Shown piece after piece: positions 42,761-52,025 of a stretch of DNA of 64,000 bases. This stretch comes from Effrenium voratum. Taxonomy: Eukaryota > Sar > Dinophyceae > Suessiales > Symbiodiniaceae. Location: NCBI GenBank assembly GCA_963377175.1, contig CAUJNA010003238.1, positions 658,645 to 722,644 of the forward strand, in the 5' to 3' direction. The notes below the pieces were generated by a model. It saw only the letters and a list, made by a program, of their open reading frames with translations, had not been told where the DNA came from and made no database searches. Each line of letters begins with the position of its first letter. The first letter of the stretch is position 1. Both the position numbers and the translations under genes were made by a program.

Positions 42761-44280
42761 CTACCTACGAGCAGAGAAGATCGACATCCCTACTGGATTC
42801 GACATCTACCCAATGACTACATACAATGGAAAATCCATTGCTGTGATTCAAACTACAGAGAAAGCAGTACAACAACAAGAACAAATCGCACCACTCACCC
42901 ACACAGACCAAGGACTACGACAGATCCTTGGTGGAAACACTGACTACTGGAAACTTGATGGTGACTACGCCATCAGAGTACACAAACGACTATGCAAAGC
43001 ACTATTCACACCACACAACAGCGGCTGCCCAATACCTGAAGGAGAACTAGATGATTGGCGACTAACCATCATCAACAGACAAGGGCAAGAGCAAGAACAA
43101 CTACAAGAGAACCCAACACAACTTTCCAAGCAAGAACTACAACGAAGACTAGAAGGTGACAACTGGACTGGAGAAACCAGATTCAGAAGAAAGATAACAC
43201 CTACACGCAGAGCAACATCAAAGACAACACCAACAAGGCAGAGCTCACAACCACAACGGCTAATGGACACACCACCAACCAGATCAAAGATCCAACTACG
43301 AGCACCACAAAAGATATGGAGACCTAAAGCAGCACCTTCTACCAATCTTGACACCACACAACCAAAGGAGACAATCCACAGACCACTCACAGCACAGGAG
43401 GACAACCAAGACTACTGGGAAAGACAAGGTGAACACTGGATAAGACACCACACAACACTTAGAACAACCCTATTCACTCCAACAGATGGACCAGGACATC
43501 CACCAATCAACACACTTGAACCTCACAGAACTACAATCACTCACAACAACTTTGGAGAAGTTTCACAACGCAAAGATGACTGGACAGTCATGGGCAACGC
43601 AGCACTACCATTTCAATGGAAAGGAACAACAAGGTTCACCGTGAAGAAAGACTACGAGTATATCCAAGAGAACCACGATGAGGAACAACAACACGAGCAT
43701 CATGAAGCACACAGAGCAATAGGACTACGACAACCTCAGCAGCCCACTCCACAACAAATAGCAGAACACAACTTGACACACCTACCATACAGAAATTGGT
43801 GTCCAATTTGCGTTCAAGGCAAAGGACGCCAGGACAACTACAAGAAACAACAATCACGACAACCCATCATCCAAGTGGATTTTGCCTACATCAAATCACA
43901 ACAAGATCCGAAGACCATACCAGTCTTAACGGCAGTTGATGTTACTACACAACTGTGCATGGCGGTATTGGTTCCGGACAAACCATCGATGATGGACTAC
44001 ATGATCAGCAACCTACAAGCATTCATCTTTGAATGCGGAAGAACACACGGCATACTACAAAGCGACAACGAAGACACACTCAATGCGCTACTACAAGCAA
44101 CAGCATCTAAAGTCGGCCCAATGACTGTACGACATTCACCGTCCTACAGCAGCAACAGTCAAGGAAGCGTTGAGCGACTACATAGAACACTCCTCGGACA
44201 AATCTGCGTCGTCAAAGCTCAGGTTGAAAGCAACTACAGCATGACGATGTCCACAAAGCACTGTCTACTACCTTGGATAG
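42756..44280 (+). pseudogene. pol: Copia-1 integrase (HHCC and DDE core)
   Basis: An open stretch that continues from the protease after the T5 indel. The zinc-binding part has HNLTHLPYRNWCPIC near 43770-43815. The catalytic core shows D in IQVDF (about 43870), D in LQSDNED (about 44055) and E in GSVERLHRT (about 44165), with 35 residues between the second D and the E. A 13-bp tandem duplication at 44268-44293 shifts the frame right after the core. Confidence 0.85.
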
Positions 44281-44293
44281 CTACCTTGGATAG
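44268..44293 (+). repeat. 13-bp tandem duplication breaking integrase
   Basis: CTACCTTGGATAG occurs twice in direct succession (44268-44280 and 44281-44293). Thirteen bases is not a multiple of three, so the frame shifts here. The frame that follows continues the conserved integrase C-terminal sequence (FERRWGRNYERAICEFG). Confidence 0.9.
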
Positions 44294-44838
44294 TACGACA
44301 TGCAGCATGGACGGTAAATCGCTACGTCATCCACTCAGACGGCTACACAAGCTTTGAACGCCGCTGGGGAAGAAACTACGAGCGAGCAATCTGCGAATTT
44401 GGCGAGACACTACTCTACCTTCCACCACAACACAAGAAACTCCCAAAAGCAGACCTACGGATGCAGAAATGCATCTGGCTCGGAAAAGTCTCCGAAACCG
44501 GAGAAAACTACGTCGCAACAGAATCAGGCGTACAAAAGGTACGAACAGTGCGGAGACTACAACCGGACTTCAAATACGACCTCGCACTATTGAACAAAGT
44601 TTCCGGCACACCGTGGGCACCACGACGGAACACCTACAACCCATCGTTCGCAACACTGTTGGACGCGCAACTACCACCGTCAGAGAAAAGAAGGTCCACG
44701 CAAGATTTCGGACAACAAACGAACGCTACGGACGACATCGTTGCGGAACCCGCAACAAAACAACAACGCACCACACCACCTCCACGACTTCCGTCAACAT
44801 CCGACATCGACGTCAAGTTCACGACCACTACCGGATAG
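44294..44838 (+). pseudogene. pol: Copia-1 integrase C-terminus and linker to RT
   Basis: The frame reads through RAICEFGETLLYLPPQ, CIWLGKVSETGENYVATESG and a Thr/Pro-rich linker to a stop at 44838. RT continues in the next frame, so another indel lies near 44825. Confidence 0.7.
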
Positions 44839-45735
44839 TCCGATGGCTACTTCACCAACCGGACGACAACATCCACCACTACCAGCACCACCTCGACAAA
44901 CACTACGACGTTTAACTCCGGAAGAAGTAATGCAACCAACTAAAGCACAGAAGACCTCAAAGGACACTACAATCAGATCAACGGAGCAAGCAACCAAAGA
45001 ACCACCACCACTACGACAGAAAATTAACGCAGTGACACTTCCCAACGGCAAATTCATCACACCCTACACAAACGACGACACCTCAGAAGACCAACCCATA
45101 ATCTTCGACAACGAAGGTTACGACGAAACACAACTACTGGAAGGAATGAAACACGAGTCAAATCAAATGAAGCTACATGACGTCTACGACGAAGTAGATG
45201 TGTCTACCGTCGACGACAACGTCATCAGAGAAGCGATACCTACAAGATGGGTACACAGAAAGAAAGGACCAGGAGTACGAAGCCGAATCGTCGCAAAAGG
45301 CTACACCGAGAAGATCGAGGACGAAGACTCCGTCTACGCCTCTACACCAATGTTCACGACACTCCGGACACTTCTCGCACTACAAATGTCACGACCAAAC
45401 TGGATAGCGCGACTAGGTGACGTCTCTACAGCATTTCTACACGCACCCATCGCAAAAGACCACGACGGTAAACAACGTGACGTCTACCTTTGGCCACCTA
45501 AAGAACTTTGTCCACAACAGGACAAAATCTGGCGACTAAAGAAAGCCATGTATGGACTACGCAGTTCACCAAAAGCATGGCAGGACTACCTGGCTGAAGT
45601 GTTACAAAAGCTCAGCTTTGTAAGACTAAAGTCAGAACCTAACGTCTACACCAATGCAACTCGCGACTGCTACATCATGGTCTACGTGGATGATCTCTTG
45701 GCACTTGTTGACAAGACTACTGTCGACTCCACCTC
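44825..45735 (+). pseudogene. pol: Copia-1 reverse transcriptase
   Basis: It contains IPTRWVHRKKGPGVRSRIVA, LGDVSTAFLHAPI (motif A), AMYGLRSSPKAWQ (motif B) and the active site MVYVDDLLALVD near 45678-45715, all typical of copia RT (RVT_2). The frame is lost shortly after the YVDD box, near 45735. Confidence 0.9.
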
Positions 45736-46668
45736 GAGGCCATCCAGAAGCAGGTCCTACTCAAGCACATCGGCTACCTCGAACCTGGCAAACCACAACA
45801 ATTTCTTGGAAGAAACATCGACCACTTTGGCAACTACTGCAACCTTGGACTAAAGGACTCCTACATCGACAACATGATCGAGGAGTCTGGAATGAACAAC
45901 TGCAACTCAGTGAAAACTCCAGGAATTGCACACTACAAACCAACAATAGAAGATCAAGCACTACTTGACCACGAACAACACAAAAGGTACAGAAGGATTG
46001 TTGGCAAACTACAATGGTTAGCATACACACGACCAGACATTGCATACTCCACAAAAGAACTAGCACGAGACCTCACAGCACCTACACAACTTTCACAAAA
46101 GAGAGTCAAACATCTACTACGCTACTTGCACGGCACCAAGCACTACAAATTCACCATAGAACCAACAACAACACTCAGAGCAAACACCAACAACATCCTG
46201 GATCTCGACGTTCATGTCGATGCCGACTGGGCAGGATGCCCTACTACCAGGAAATCAACTTCAGGTTTCAACATCATCTTTTTAGGAACAACAGTTGCAT
46301 TTGGCAGCAGAACACAAGCTACAATAGCACTCAGCTCAGCAGAGTCTGAACTCTACGCCATTTGCACAGGAGTTAATGAGGGACTACACCTCAGAAACTT
46401 CCTACTTGAAACCAACATTTGCAGCAAGCTAAATCTACGCATCCACACAGACTCCGCAGCAGGCAAGAGCATTGCGACACGACAAGGCACTAGCAAACCA
46501 GCAAAACACATCGACCTGAAATTTCTCTACACACAAGACCTCATCAAGCACGACATCATCAGAATCCTCAAAATCAACACACTACACAACAGCTCAGACT
46601 TGTTCACAAAATACATTAGCAAAGAAACACTACAGAGGCTCATACAGAGCATTGGCATACGTGTTTAG
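45735..46668 (+). pseudogene. pol: Copia-1 RT C-terminus and RNase H
   Basis: It continues in the next frame with LEAIQKQVLLKHIGYL and FLGRNIDHFG, then NCNSVKTPGI, LQWLAYTRPDIAY and the RNase H residues DADWAGCPTTRKSTSGF, SSAESELYAI and IHTDSAAGKS. It ends with a stop at 46666-46668, the normal copia pol C-terminus. Confidence 0.9.
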
Positions 46669-47410
46669 CGCTACGAACAACAACTGTTTCACAACTGTTG
46701 CACATCAACCACAACAGTTTGTATATGGCCATATGTAACTACCTGCATTTAAGTAACAGTAACAGTAACAGTGACTACAAGTACAAGTAGTACCGCGCAA
46801 GGCGGTGGCGGAAGTTTCCAAAAAAGAACCACTGTAGGAGGCTTGAACAACCAGGGCAAACATGTTTGGGGCCAAATTGAAAACCAATCATGTTTTGTTT
46901 GTGACGAACATGGCCAACGGTCACAAAAGAAATCAACTGGTCATGTCTTCACAGGAAATTATTCCACCGCTCGGACAAAAACTGGAAAGAAAACCTTGGC
47001 AGTGCCCAGGCTGATAGGGAGCCTGCCTGACCTCAAATGTTCGACAAGTCTTAAGCCTCTTTGCTTGTGCCAAAAGTGCCACTCTGCACAAACTAAAAAA
47101 CATATCAAGAGGTTGTCCGCTGAGCGTGATGCTGGTAGGTCGGCTGGTGACAAACAACAAACTAGAACATCAACATGTTCTCGGCCTGTGTGTGGCGCTG
47201 GTGGGAGTGCTGGTGAAAGTGTACTGGTGGTAGTGGTGGTGGTGATGTGAGTTGCCGCTCCGCGATTAAAGCCGGGACATGAACAAACATGAACAGTGGT
47301 GGTGGTGATGCTAGTGATGCTGGTAACGAAAACCGGGACATTGAACAAACATGACATACGCGGAGCAACTGACAAGACACAGCCGAAACGCCACACGGTC
47401 ACAGCGCATT

Positions 47411-47477
47411 ACCTCCCTATCTATCTATCTATCTGTCTATCTACCTATCTATCTGCCTCTCTCTATCTTTCCAGCTT

Positions 47478-47508
<31 letters not shown>

Positions 47509-47532
47509 GTCTGTCTGTCTGTCTATCTATCT
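47411..47532 (+). repeat. (CTAT)n microsatellite inside Copia-1
   Basis: CTATCTATCTAT with CTGT and CTCT variants. Confidence 0.95.
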
Positions 47533-47568
47533 AGAGCGCGACTAACTCAACAGGGCAGCTTAGGATGC

Positions 47569-47880
47569 CTTGCGCGTTGCCATTCCAATGCGTTTTACCA
47601 CTGCCAAGCTGCATTCCATCTTAGAAACGCGCACCGCGCGCAAGCGCCACGCATTTTTCCAAATTGGATGAAAGTCTTGCGCGTTGCCATTCCAATGCGT
47701 TTTACCACTGTCAAGCTACATTGCATCTTAAAAACGCGCACCGCGCGCAGGCGCCACGCATTTTTTCCAAGTTAGATGAGAGCCTTGCGCGTTGCCATTC
47801 CAATGCGTTTTACCGCTGTCAAGCTACATTGCATCTTAAAAACGCGCGCCGCGCGCAGGCCGCTTGCGATTTTTTAAAGT
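47569..47880 (+). repeat. 107-bp tandem repeat, about three copies, in Copia-1
   Basis: Units starting CTTGCGCGTTGCCATTCCAA begin at 47569, 47676 and 47784. Each includes a GC-rich core (CGCACCGCGCGCAGGC). The third copy passes into the 94-bp family in the middle of this core. Confidence 0.9.
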
Positions 47881-48160
47881 TGGAGCTTCCAAAAGTAGCC
47901 CGACCCTGTAGTGTTTTTACGATTTTGACTTCTAAATGTGCACCGCGCGCAGGCCGCGTGCGATTTTTGAAAGTTGGAGCTTCCGAAAGTGTGCCGGGAA
48001 TGTAGTGTTGTTACGATTTTGACTTCCAAATGTGCGCCGCGCGCAGGCCGCGTGCGATTTTTGACAGTTGGAGCTTCCAAAAGTGTGCCGGGAATGTGGT
48101 GTTTTTACGATTTTGACTTGCAAATGTTCACCGCGCGCAGGCCGCGTGCGATTTTTTGCC
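47849..48160 (+). repeat. 94-bp tandem repeat, about 3.3 copies, in Copia-1
   Basis: Units starting CCGCGCGCAGGCCGC begin at 47849, 47943, 48037 and 48131, exactly 94 bp apart. They share GTTGGAGCTTCCAAAAGTG and TTACGATTTTGACTT. The CG-rich core is shared with the preceding 107-bp family, so one family seems to have grown out of the other. Confidence 0.9.
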
Positions 48161-48607
48161 AGCAATTCCGACCAAAGGCTCCGCACCCGCCGCTTTACCA
48201 AGGTAACTTCTGGGCCGTCTGGAGGCTCAAAACATTGAAAAAATACAGCATTTCGCGACCTTTCTAACATTTCGCACACCATGCTTCATCTTTCTTCATC
48301 GCTTCTCTCTGCTACTTCTTCTGCTCTCTCTTCTTCTCTCTCTGTCTCTCTCTCTATCTCTCGCTCTGCACTGCTCTGCTTGAGTTGTCGATATTGTCGG
48401 AAGTTAAACTTCTAAACTTCCTTCGAATAGTAATTGTAACCACCAGTAATTTGCACTTGCACTTTTGGCGGCTTTTGGCGGCTTGAGTCAACACTACATG
48501 TTTTTTTTTGTGTTTTACTACATGCCCGCATGTGCTTTTGTGAGCTAACATTGGCTCACTACTGTCTGCCCCGTTTCACTGCATCTCGATAGGCCGAACT
48601 ACCAGCA

Positions 48608-49750
48608 ATGGCTGGAACTACGCCCATGCATGCGACTACGCTGGATGTCATGCCGATGGAGGTTACTACATCAGCGCCAGAGACTACTCTGCCCGTCGAA
48701 CAACAGGCTGGCAGTACTACACCGGACCGTGTTTTCACACCAGCGGATCGGCAGGGCACTACCGACTCCAGCAGCATGGCTACTTTGGCCACACCACCAC
48801 CTGAGGCCTACAACTCCCTCAACTACAACTTCAATCACCAACTACCCACACCGGCACCTTTCTACAGAGACCCGACGACATCTTGGCACACCTCACTACA
48901 ATAAATTGAGAACAACATCCCTGACACTCCAGCGATCGACCCGGAGCAGAACTACTTCAGGGTCTGCGTGGCTTTGACGCTCGAGGAGTTCCAACTACTA
49001 AGTCAACAACAAACTACACCCATCCCCGAGCTCAACTACAACCTACCAGTTCACGACCTACCTTCAGACCTACGGATGCCACACTACGACTCACTACCTC
49101 TTCACCTACGTCTTTCAGAGGCAGTCAACTTCTACTACTACAACCTAACATCACTACACCTCACAACTCAGTACACCAACTTGATGGTCATCATCCAACT
49201 ACACATTCCACCAGACGTTCTACTACGATTTGTCAGTGCTGGACAACTCATCAACTTCTGCCGCGACTACGTGAGCCACATGATCTCAATCAAAGACGAG
49301 CACCACCTACCTACACGCCAGCTACATCAACGACTACACCGAATCACCTACAACTTGGACCAGATCACCACTACATTCAACCTGTCCAACAACTTCATTT
49401 GGAACTACCACATGCCCCTGCACCTACCAGAACTACTCAACTACTTCGACCAACCACAACAACTTCAAGACCACCACTACAAGTCCATCAACACGATGCT
49501 ACACAAAAGTGTCACCTACTACGGCATCCCCCTCCTCACGGCTACAAATCTTTCCACACAACACAAACTACTACTCCACAACTACCTCACTACAACCGGC
49601 CAAGCACTTGCACCAGAATGCGACTACAACCGCCTCCGTGGCGGTCCAGACTTCCTCAACACATTCACTACCAACCACTATGCAGGCTTGGACTACCGCA
49701 TCAGCCAAGTCCAGAACTACCGAGTCCAACACTGGACTAAGCACACCTGA
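48608..49750 (+). CDS. Copia-1 ORF3: unrecognised protein, one in-frame stop
   Basis: An ATG at 48608 opens a frame of 380 codons interrupted only by a TAA at 48902-48904. The second part, if read alone, would start near 48968. The N-terminal third is Thr/Pro/Met rich; the rest is rich in Leu, His, Tyr, Asn and Gln (for example SEAVNFYYYNLTSLHLTTQY and LRFVSAGQLINFCRDYVSHM) and looks mainly helical. No zinc finger, protease motif, signal peptide or membrane segment is evident, so it is not a typical envelope gene. Codon use matches gag-pol, and it lies inside the LTRs, so it belongs to the element. Unlike pol, it has no frameshift over 1.1 kb. Function unknown; a structural or accessory protein expressed from a separate transcript is conceivable. 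Confidence 0.65.
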
Positions 49751-50028
49751 TTTCTAGGTGGAGCTGCAACTACGTGCTGTACTACGTCATCGTACTACGA
49801 GATGACTGAGAGCCATTTAGAGTTCTTGTACAGCAATTTCACTTTTTGATCATTTGAAGGTTAGTTGAACTACAGACAGCAGCGCTGTGGATACCTACCT
49901 TCGGTCATCTTTTTTTTAAGAGACTACATGCCTGTTCGCTACAGTAGCATCGGCAAACAACATGTGCATTCGTTTTTGCAACTACTGTCAACACCCATTT
50001 GGGTCTATGGTTAAAGGACACTACAAGG

Positions 50029-50047
50029 TTTTTTAACCAAGGGGCCG
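50029..50047 (+). promoter_or_regulatory. Candidate polypurine tract of Copia-1
   Basis: AACCAAGGGGCCG lies directly before the 3' LTR. AAGGGG is the only purine run at the expected place, though it is short. Confidence 0.5.
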
Positions 50048-50217
50048 TGTCAAATATCATGTTGCACTACTTGTCACTTGTGCATGCATGATGTACACTA
50101 CCCGACTGCAGGCCTTGAGTCTACAAGGAAAAGAGTGCATGCTGGCTAACTACATTTGTGTTTGTGACAACAGAAACAACACTTGCACTTGCAGTAAAGT
50201 ACCAACGTATTTTAACG
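50048..50217 (+). repeat. 3' LTR of Copia-1
   Basis: Identical to the 5' LTR over 170 bp. It is followed by the GCTCT target duplication and the rest of the CT tract. Confidence 0.95.
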
Positions 50218-50358
50218 GCTCTCTCTCCCTCGTTCACAACGCTGTGAGGCATTCATTGACAAGTTCTGTAAAAAATCCCCCACGTTTCAGCCCCTGGCAA
50301 TTTCTGAAAACAATTCAAAGCAATCATCTTCTGAAAACAAAAAATCAAGCCCCAAAGC

Positions 50359-50405
50359 CGGATCGTCCCCAGTGCCTTCTGGTTTGTCCATGTTTGGGCT
50401 GGATT
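50359..50405 (-). CDS. Duplicated exon-like block, copy 2
   Basis: Same 47-nt sequence as 39087-39133, with acceptor ccaatgtag (preceded here by acttacattttt) and a GC donor. Being phase 0 in and phase 2 out, it can follow the phase-0 exon at 50642-50689. Confidence 0.5.
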
Positions 50406-50641
50406 CTACATTGGAAAAATGTAAGTTCATCGTGTGGTAAGTCAATATGCAAAAAGAGAAACCAGATCTTCTCTCAGCTACGAATCCAGCCAATCCTAAA
50501 CTTCGCAGGGGCAGAGACAAAAAGTATCCGTTTCACTCAAGCCTCCCTTTCCAAGACGGACACCATGTTTTTGCCAGATCACCAAAGGCCCTCCCATTCT
50601 ACCCCAAAACACCCCCTCCTCCTCCCCCCCCTCGATCCGGC

Positions 50642-50689
50642 CTGCGCCGCCTCCAGACGCGTCTCTGCCTCAAGGAGCTGAAGAAAGGC
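50642..50689 (-). CDS. Probable exon, 48 nt
   Basis: Acceptor ggttcgacttcag, 16 codons reading AFLQLLEAETRLEAAQ, then a GC donor, phase 0 at both ends. The sequence is a clear amphipathic helix of the same type as the exons at 39.5-39.9 kb, which suggests one gene with Copia-1 in its intron. Confidence 0.6.
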
Positions 50690-50763
50690 CTGAAGTCGAA
50701 CCGGAACCGCGAGGTGTCCCTAGGCTTTGTAACACGGAAAGAGGCGTCTGTGTGTATCATATA

Positions 50764-50815
50764 CATTATGTATGTATATATATAATTTATATATATATAT
50801 ATGTACATATATGTA
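50764..50815. repeat. TATATA microsatellite
   Basis: TATGTATATATATAATTTATATATATATATG inside the presumed intron. Confidence 0.9.
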
Positions 50816-51049
50816 AATACTTTTATGTGTGTTTTGTGCCACAATGGTTATAGGTGTGTGTATCATAATGTGGTGATATTTCTCCACACACGGTCTTTTT
50901 GACGCGCATGCCTTCGTATGTGCAGATGGCATGTGTGTAGATATGTAGACACATAAATAAATAGATATACATCTATAGATGCGCCCATTGTGCTCAATCC
51001 AACATGGCAATTGCCCTCCCAATAGCATATCTCAGAACTCAAAATGCAC

Positions 51050-51135
51050 CTGCAAGCATGTCAGTAGATTGATCTGCTTCTCACCCAGGGCAATGTGCAT
51101 CCTCCAAAACTCCGGGCTGAGGTGGCTCGCGACAG
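51050..51135 (-). CDS. Probable exon, 86 nt
   Basis: Acceptor gctgttactttactggaag is followed by AVASHLSPEFWRMHIALGEK and then QINLLTCLQ, ending at a GT donor in phase 0, which fits the exon at 50642-50689. The frame is open beyond both ends. Family not recognised. Further upstream, 51380-51560 minus also reads as coding (for example NLFGLRISSEQQSANRQA), but I could not fix splice sites. Confidence 0.55.
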
Positions 51136-51797
51136 CTTCCAGTAAAGTAACAGCAAGCCAACAGGCGGGCATCGACCAACCGTGATAGCTGATCAGCATC
51201 TCGTAAATAAGTATAAGATTGATTCCACAAGTTGCAACTTCAAAGAACAAGCCTGCAGCCGCGACCAAAGATTCATCTTTTGAATTCCAACAACCTGCAA
51301 ACAAATGCCACTGCATTATTTCCGCCAGGTGCAGCTGCAAAAAGAAATACATGCAATTCAAGTTGGATAGAAACAGATCAACTGCTTCAGCCCCGCGATG
51401 GCTTGCCTGTTCGCGCTTTGCTGCTCGGAAGAAATGCGGAGACCAAACAAATTCTGTCGATTACGTGGATCTCTCAGAGCGCTTAGCCACTGATCACTTG
51501 GCTCGACGAGCTTTGAAATCCGCCGACCCCATGCCTGGTCCAGAATGGACCATGCTTTTGGCATGGGGGCGGTGTGTTCTGTGTTGCGGGAAGTCCCTTG
51601 AAGCGGGAAAATACGCCGGCTGGATTTCTGGTTTGTGGATCCCCCCCTCCCCCTGTGTTTGGTTCTCAGACCAATTGATCTCCCGCAACATTTGGCCCAA
51701 GGCCCCTTTTGTAGATCATTGCATCATTCATGATCGCGTGAAGCAAAAGAACCATTGCAGGCCGCTTACAGGATTATCCACAAGACAATCCACCAGG

Positions 51798-51896
51798 GAC
51801 AATCCATCCTCCAATCATCCACAGTGGCATAGTGGATTGTCTCCGGGGACAATCCATCCTCCAATCATCCACAGTGGCATAGTGGATTGTCTCCGG
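51798..51896 (+). repeat. 50-bp unit in two tandem copies with palindromic ends
   Basis: The unit starts GACAATCCATCC and ends with GTGGATTGTCTCC. Copies begin at 51798 and 51848 and are identical. GACAATCC and GGATTGTC at the two ends are reverse complements, so each copy can fold back. It lies about 90 bases before the primer site of Copia-2. Confidence 0.9.
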
Positions 51897-51986
51897 AATA
51901 GATCCAGGGACCAACATTGACCTCAACTACCACAGGGTACCAGTTCCCTTCTGGGATAGGCACCTGGGGCAGTGGGCCTGAATTTG

Positions 51987-51998
51987 CGGTAGCGGAGC
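51987..51998 (+). promoter_or_regulatory. Candidate primer binding site of Copia-2
   Basis: CGGTAGCGGAGC matches 11 of 12 bases of the Copia-1 primer site and lies 28 bases before the gag ATG. If correct, the 5' LTR ends at about 51986. Confidence 0.6.
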
Positions 51999-52025
51999 AC
52001 GTTTTCCGCAGAGATCCAAGGGAAG

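Larger units (their letters stand above)
46669..48607 (+). other. Non-coding stretch of Copia-1 between pol and ORF3
   Basis: It holds TAACAG repeats (46754-46773), GGTGGT/GATG steps (47224-47325), a CTAT microsatellite (47411-47532), two GC-rich tandem repeat families (47569-48160) and a TCTC-rich stretch (48290-48365). Base composition at 46780-47360 is unlike gag-pol, so sequence may have been captured or inserted here. Confidence 0.7.
40544..50217 (+). mobile_element. Copia-1: LTR retrotransposon (Ty1/copia), 9674 bp
   Basis: Two identical 170-bp LTRs (40544-40713 and 50048-50217) enclose gag, zinc knuckle, aspartic protease, integrase, reverse transcriptase and RNase H in the copia order. 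After 1.9 kb of non-coding sequence an extra frame, ORF3, follows. GCTCT is duplicated on both sides (40539-40543 and 50218-50222). A tRNA primer site follows the 5' LTR, and AAGGGG precedes the 3' LTR. LTR identity indicates recent insertion, yet pol has about four frame breaks. Codon use is extreme (ACA, CAA and CTAC rich) throughout gag, pol and ORF3, unlike the host exons. Confidence 0.95.

Noticed and set aside
47567..48160. CRISPR-like array of regularly spaced repeats
   Set aside because: Units are contiguous 107- and 94-bp tandem repeats without unique spacers, inside a eukaryotic retroelement.
48608..49750. ORF3 as an envelope gene
   Set aside because: No signal peptide, no membrane-spanning segment and no Cys-rich ectodomain are visible.
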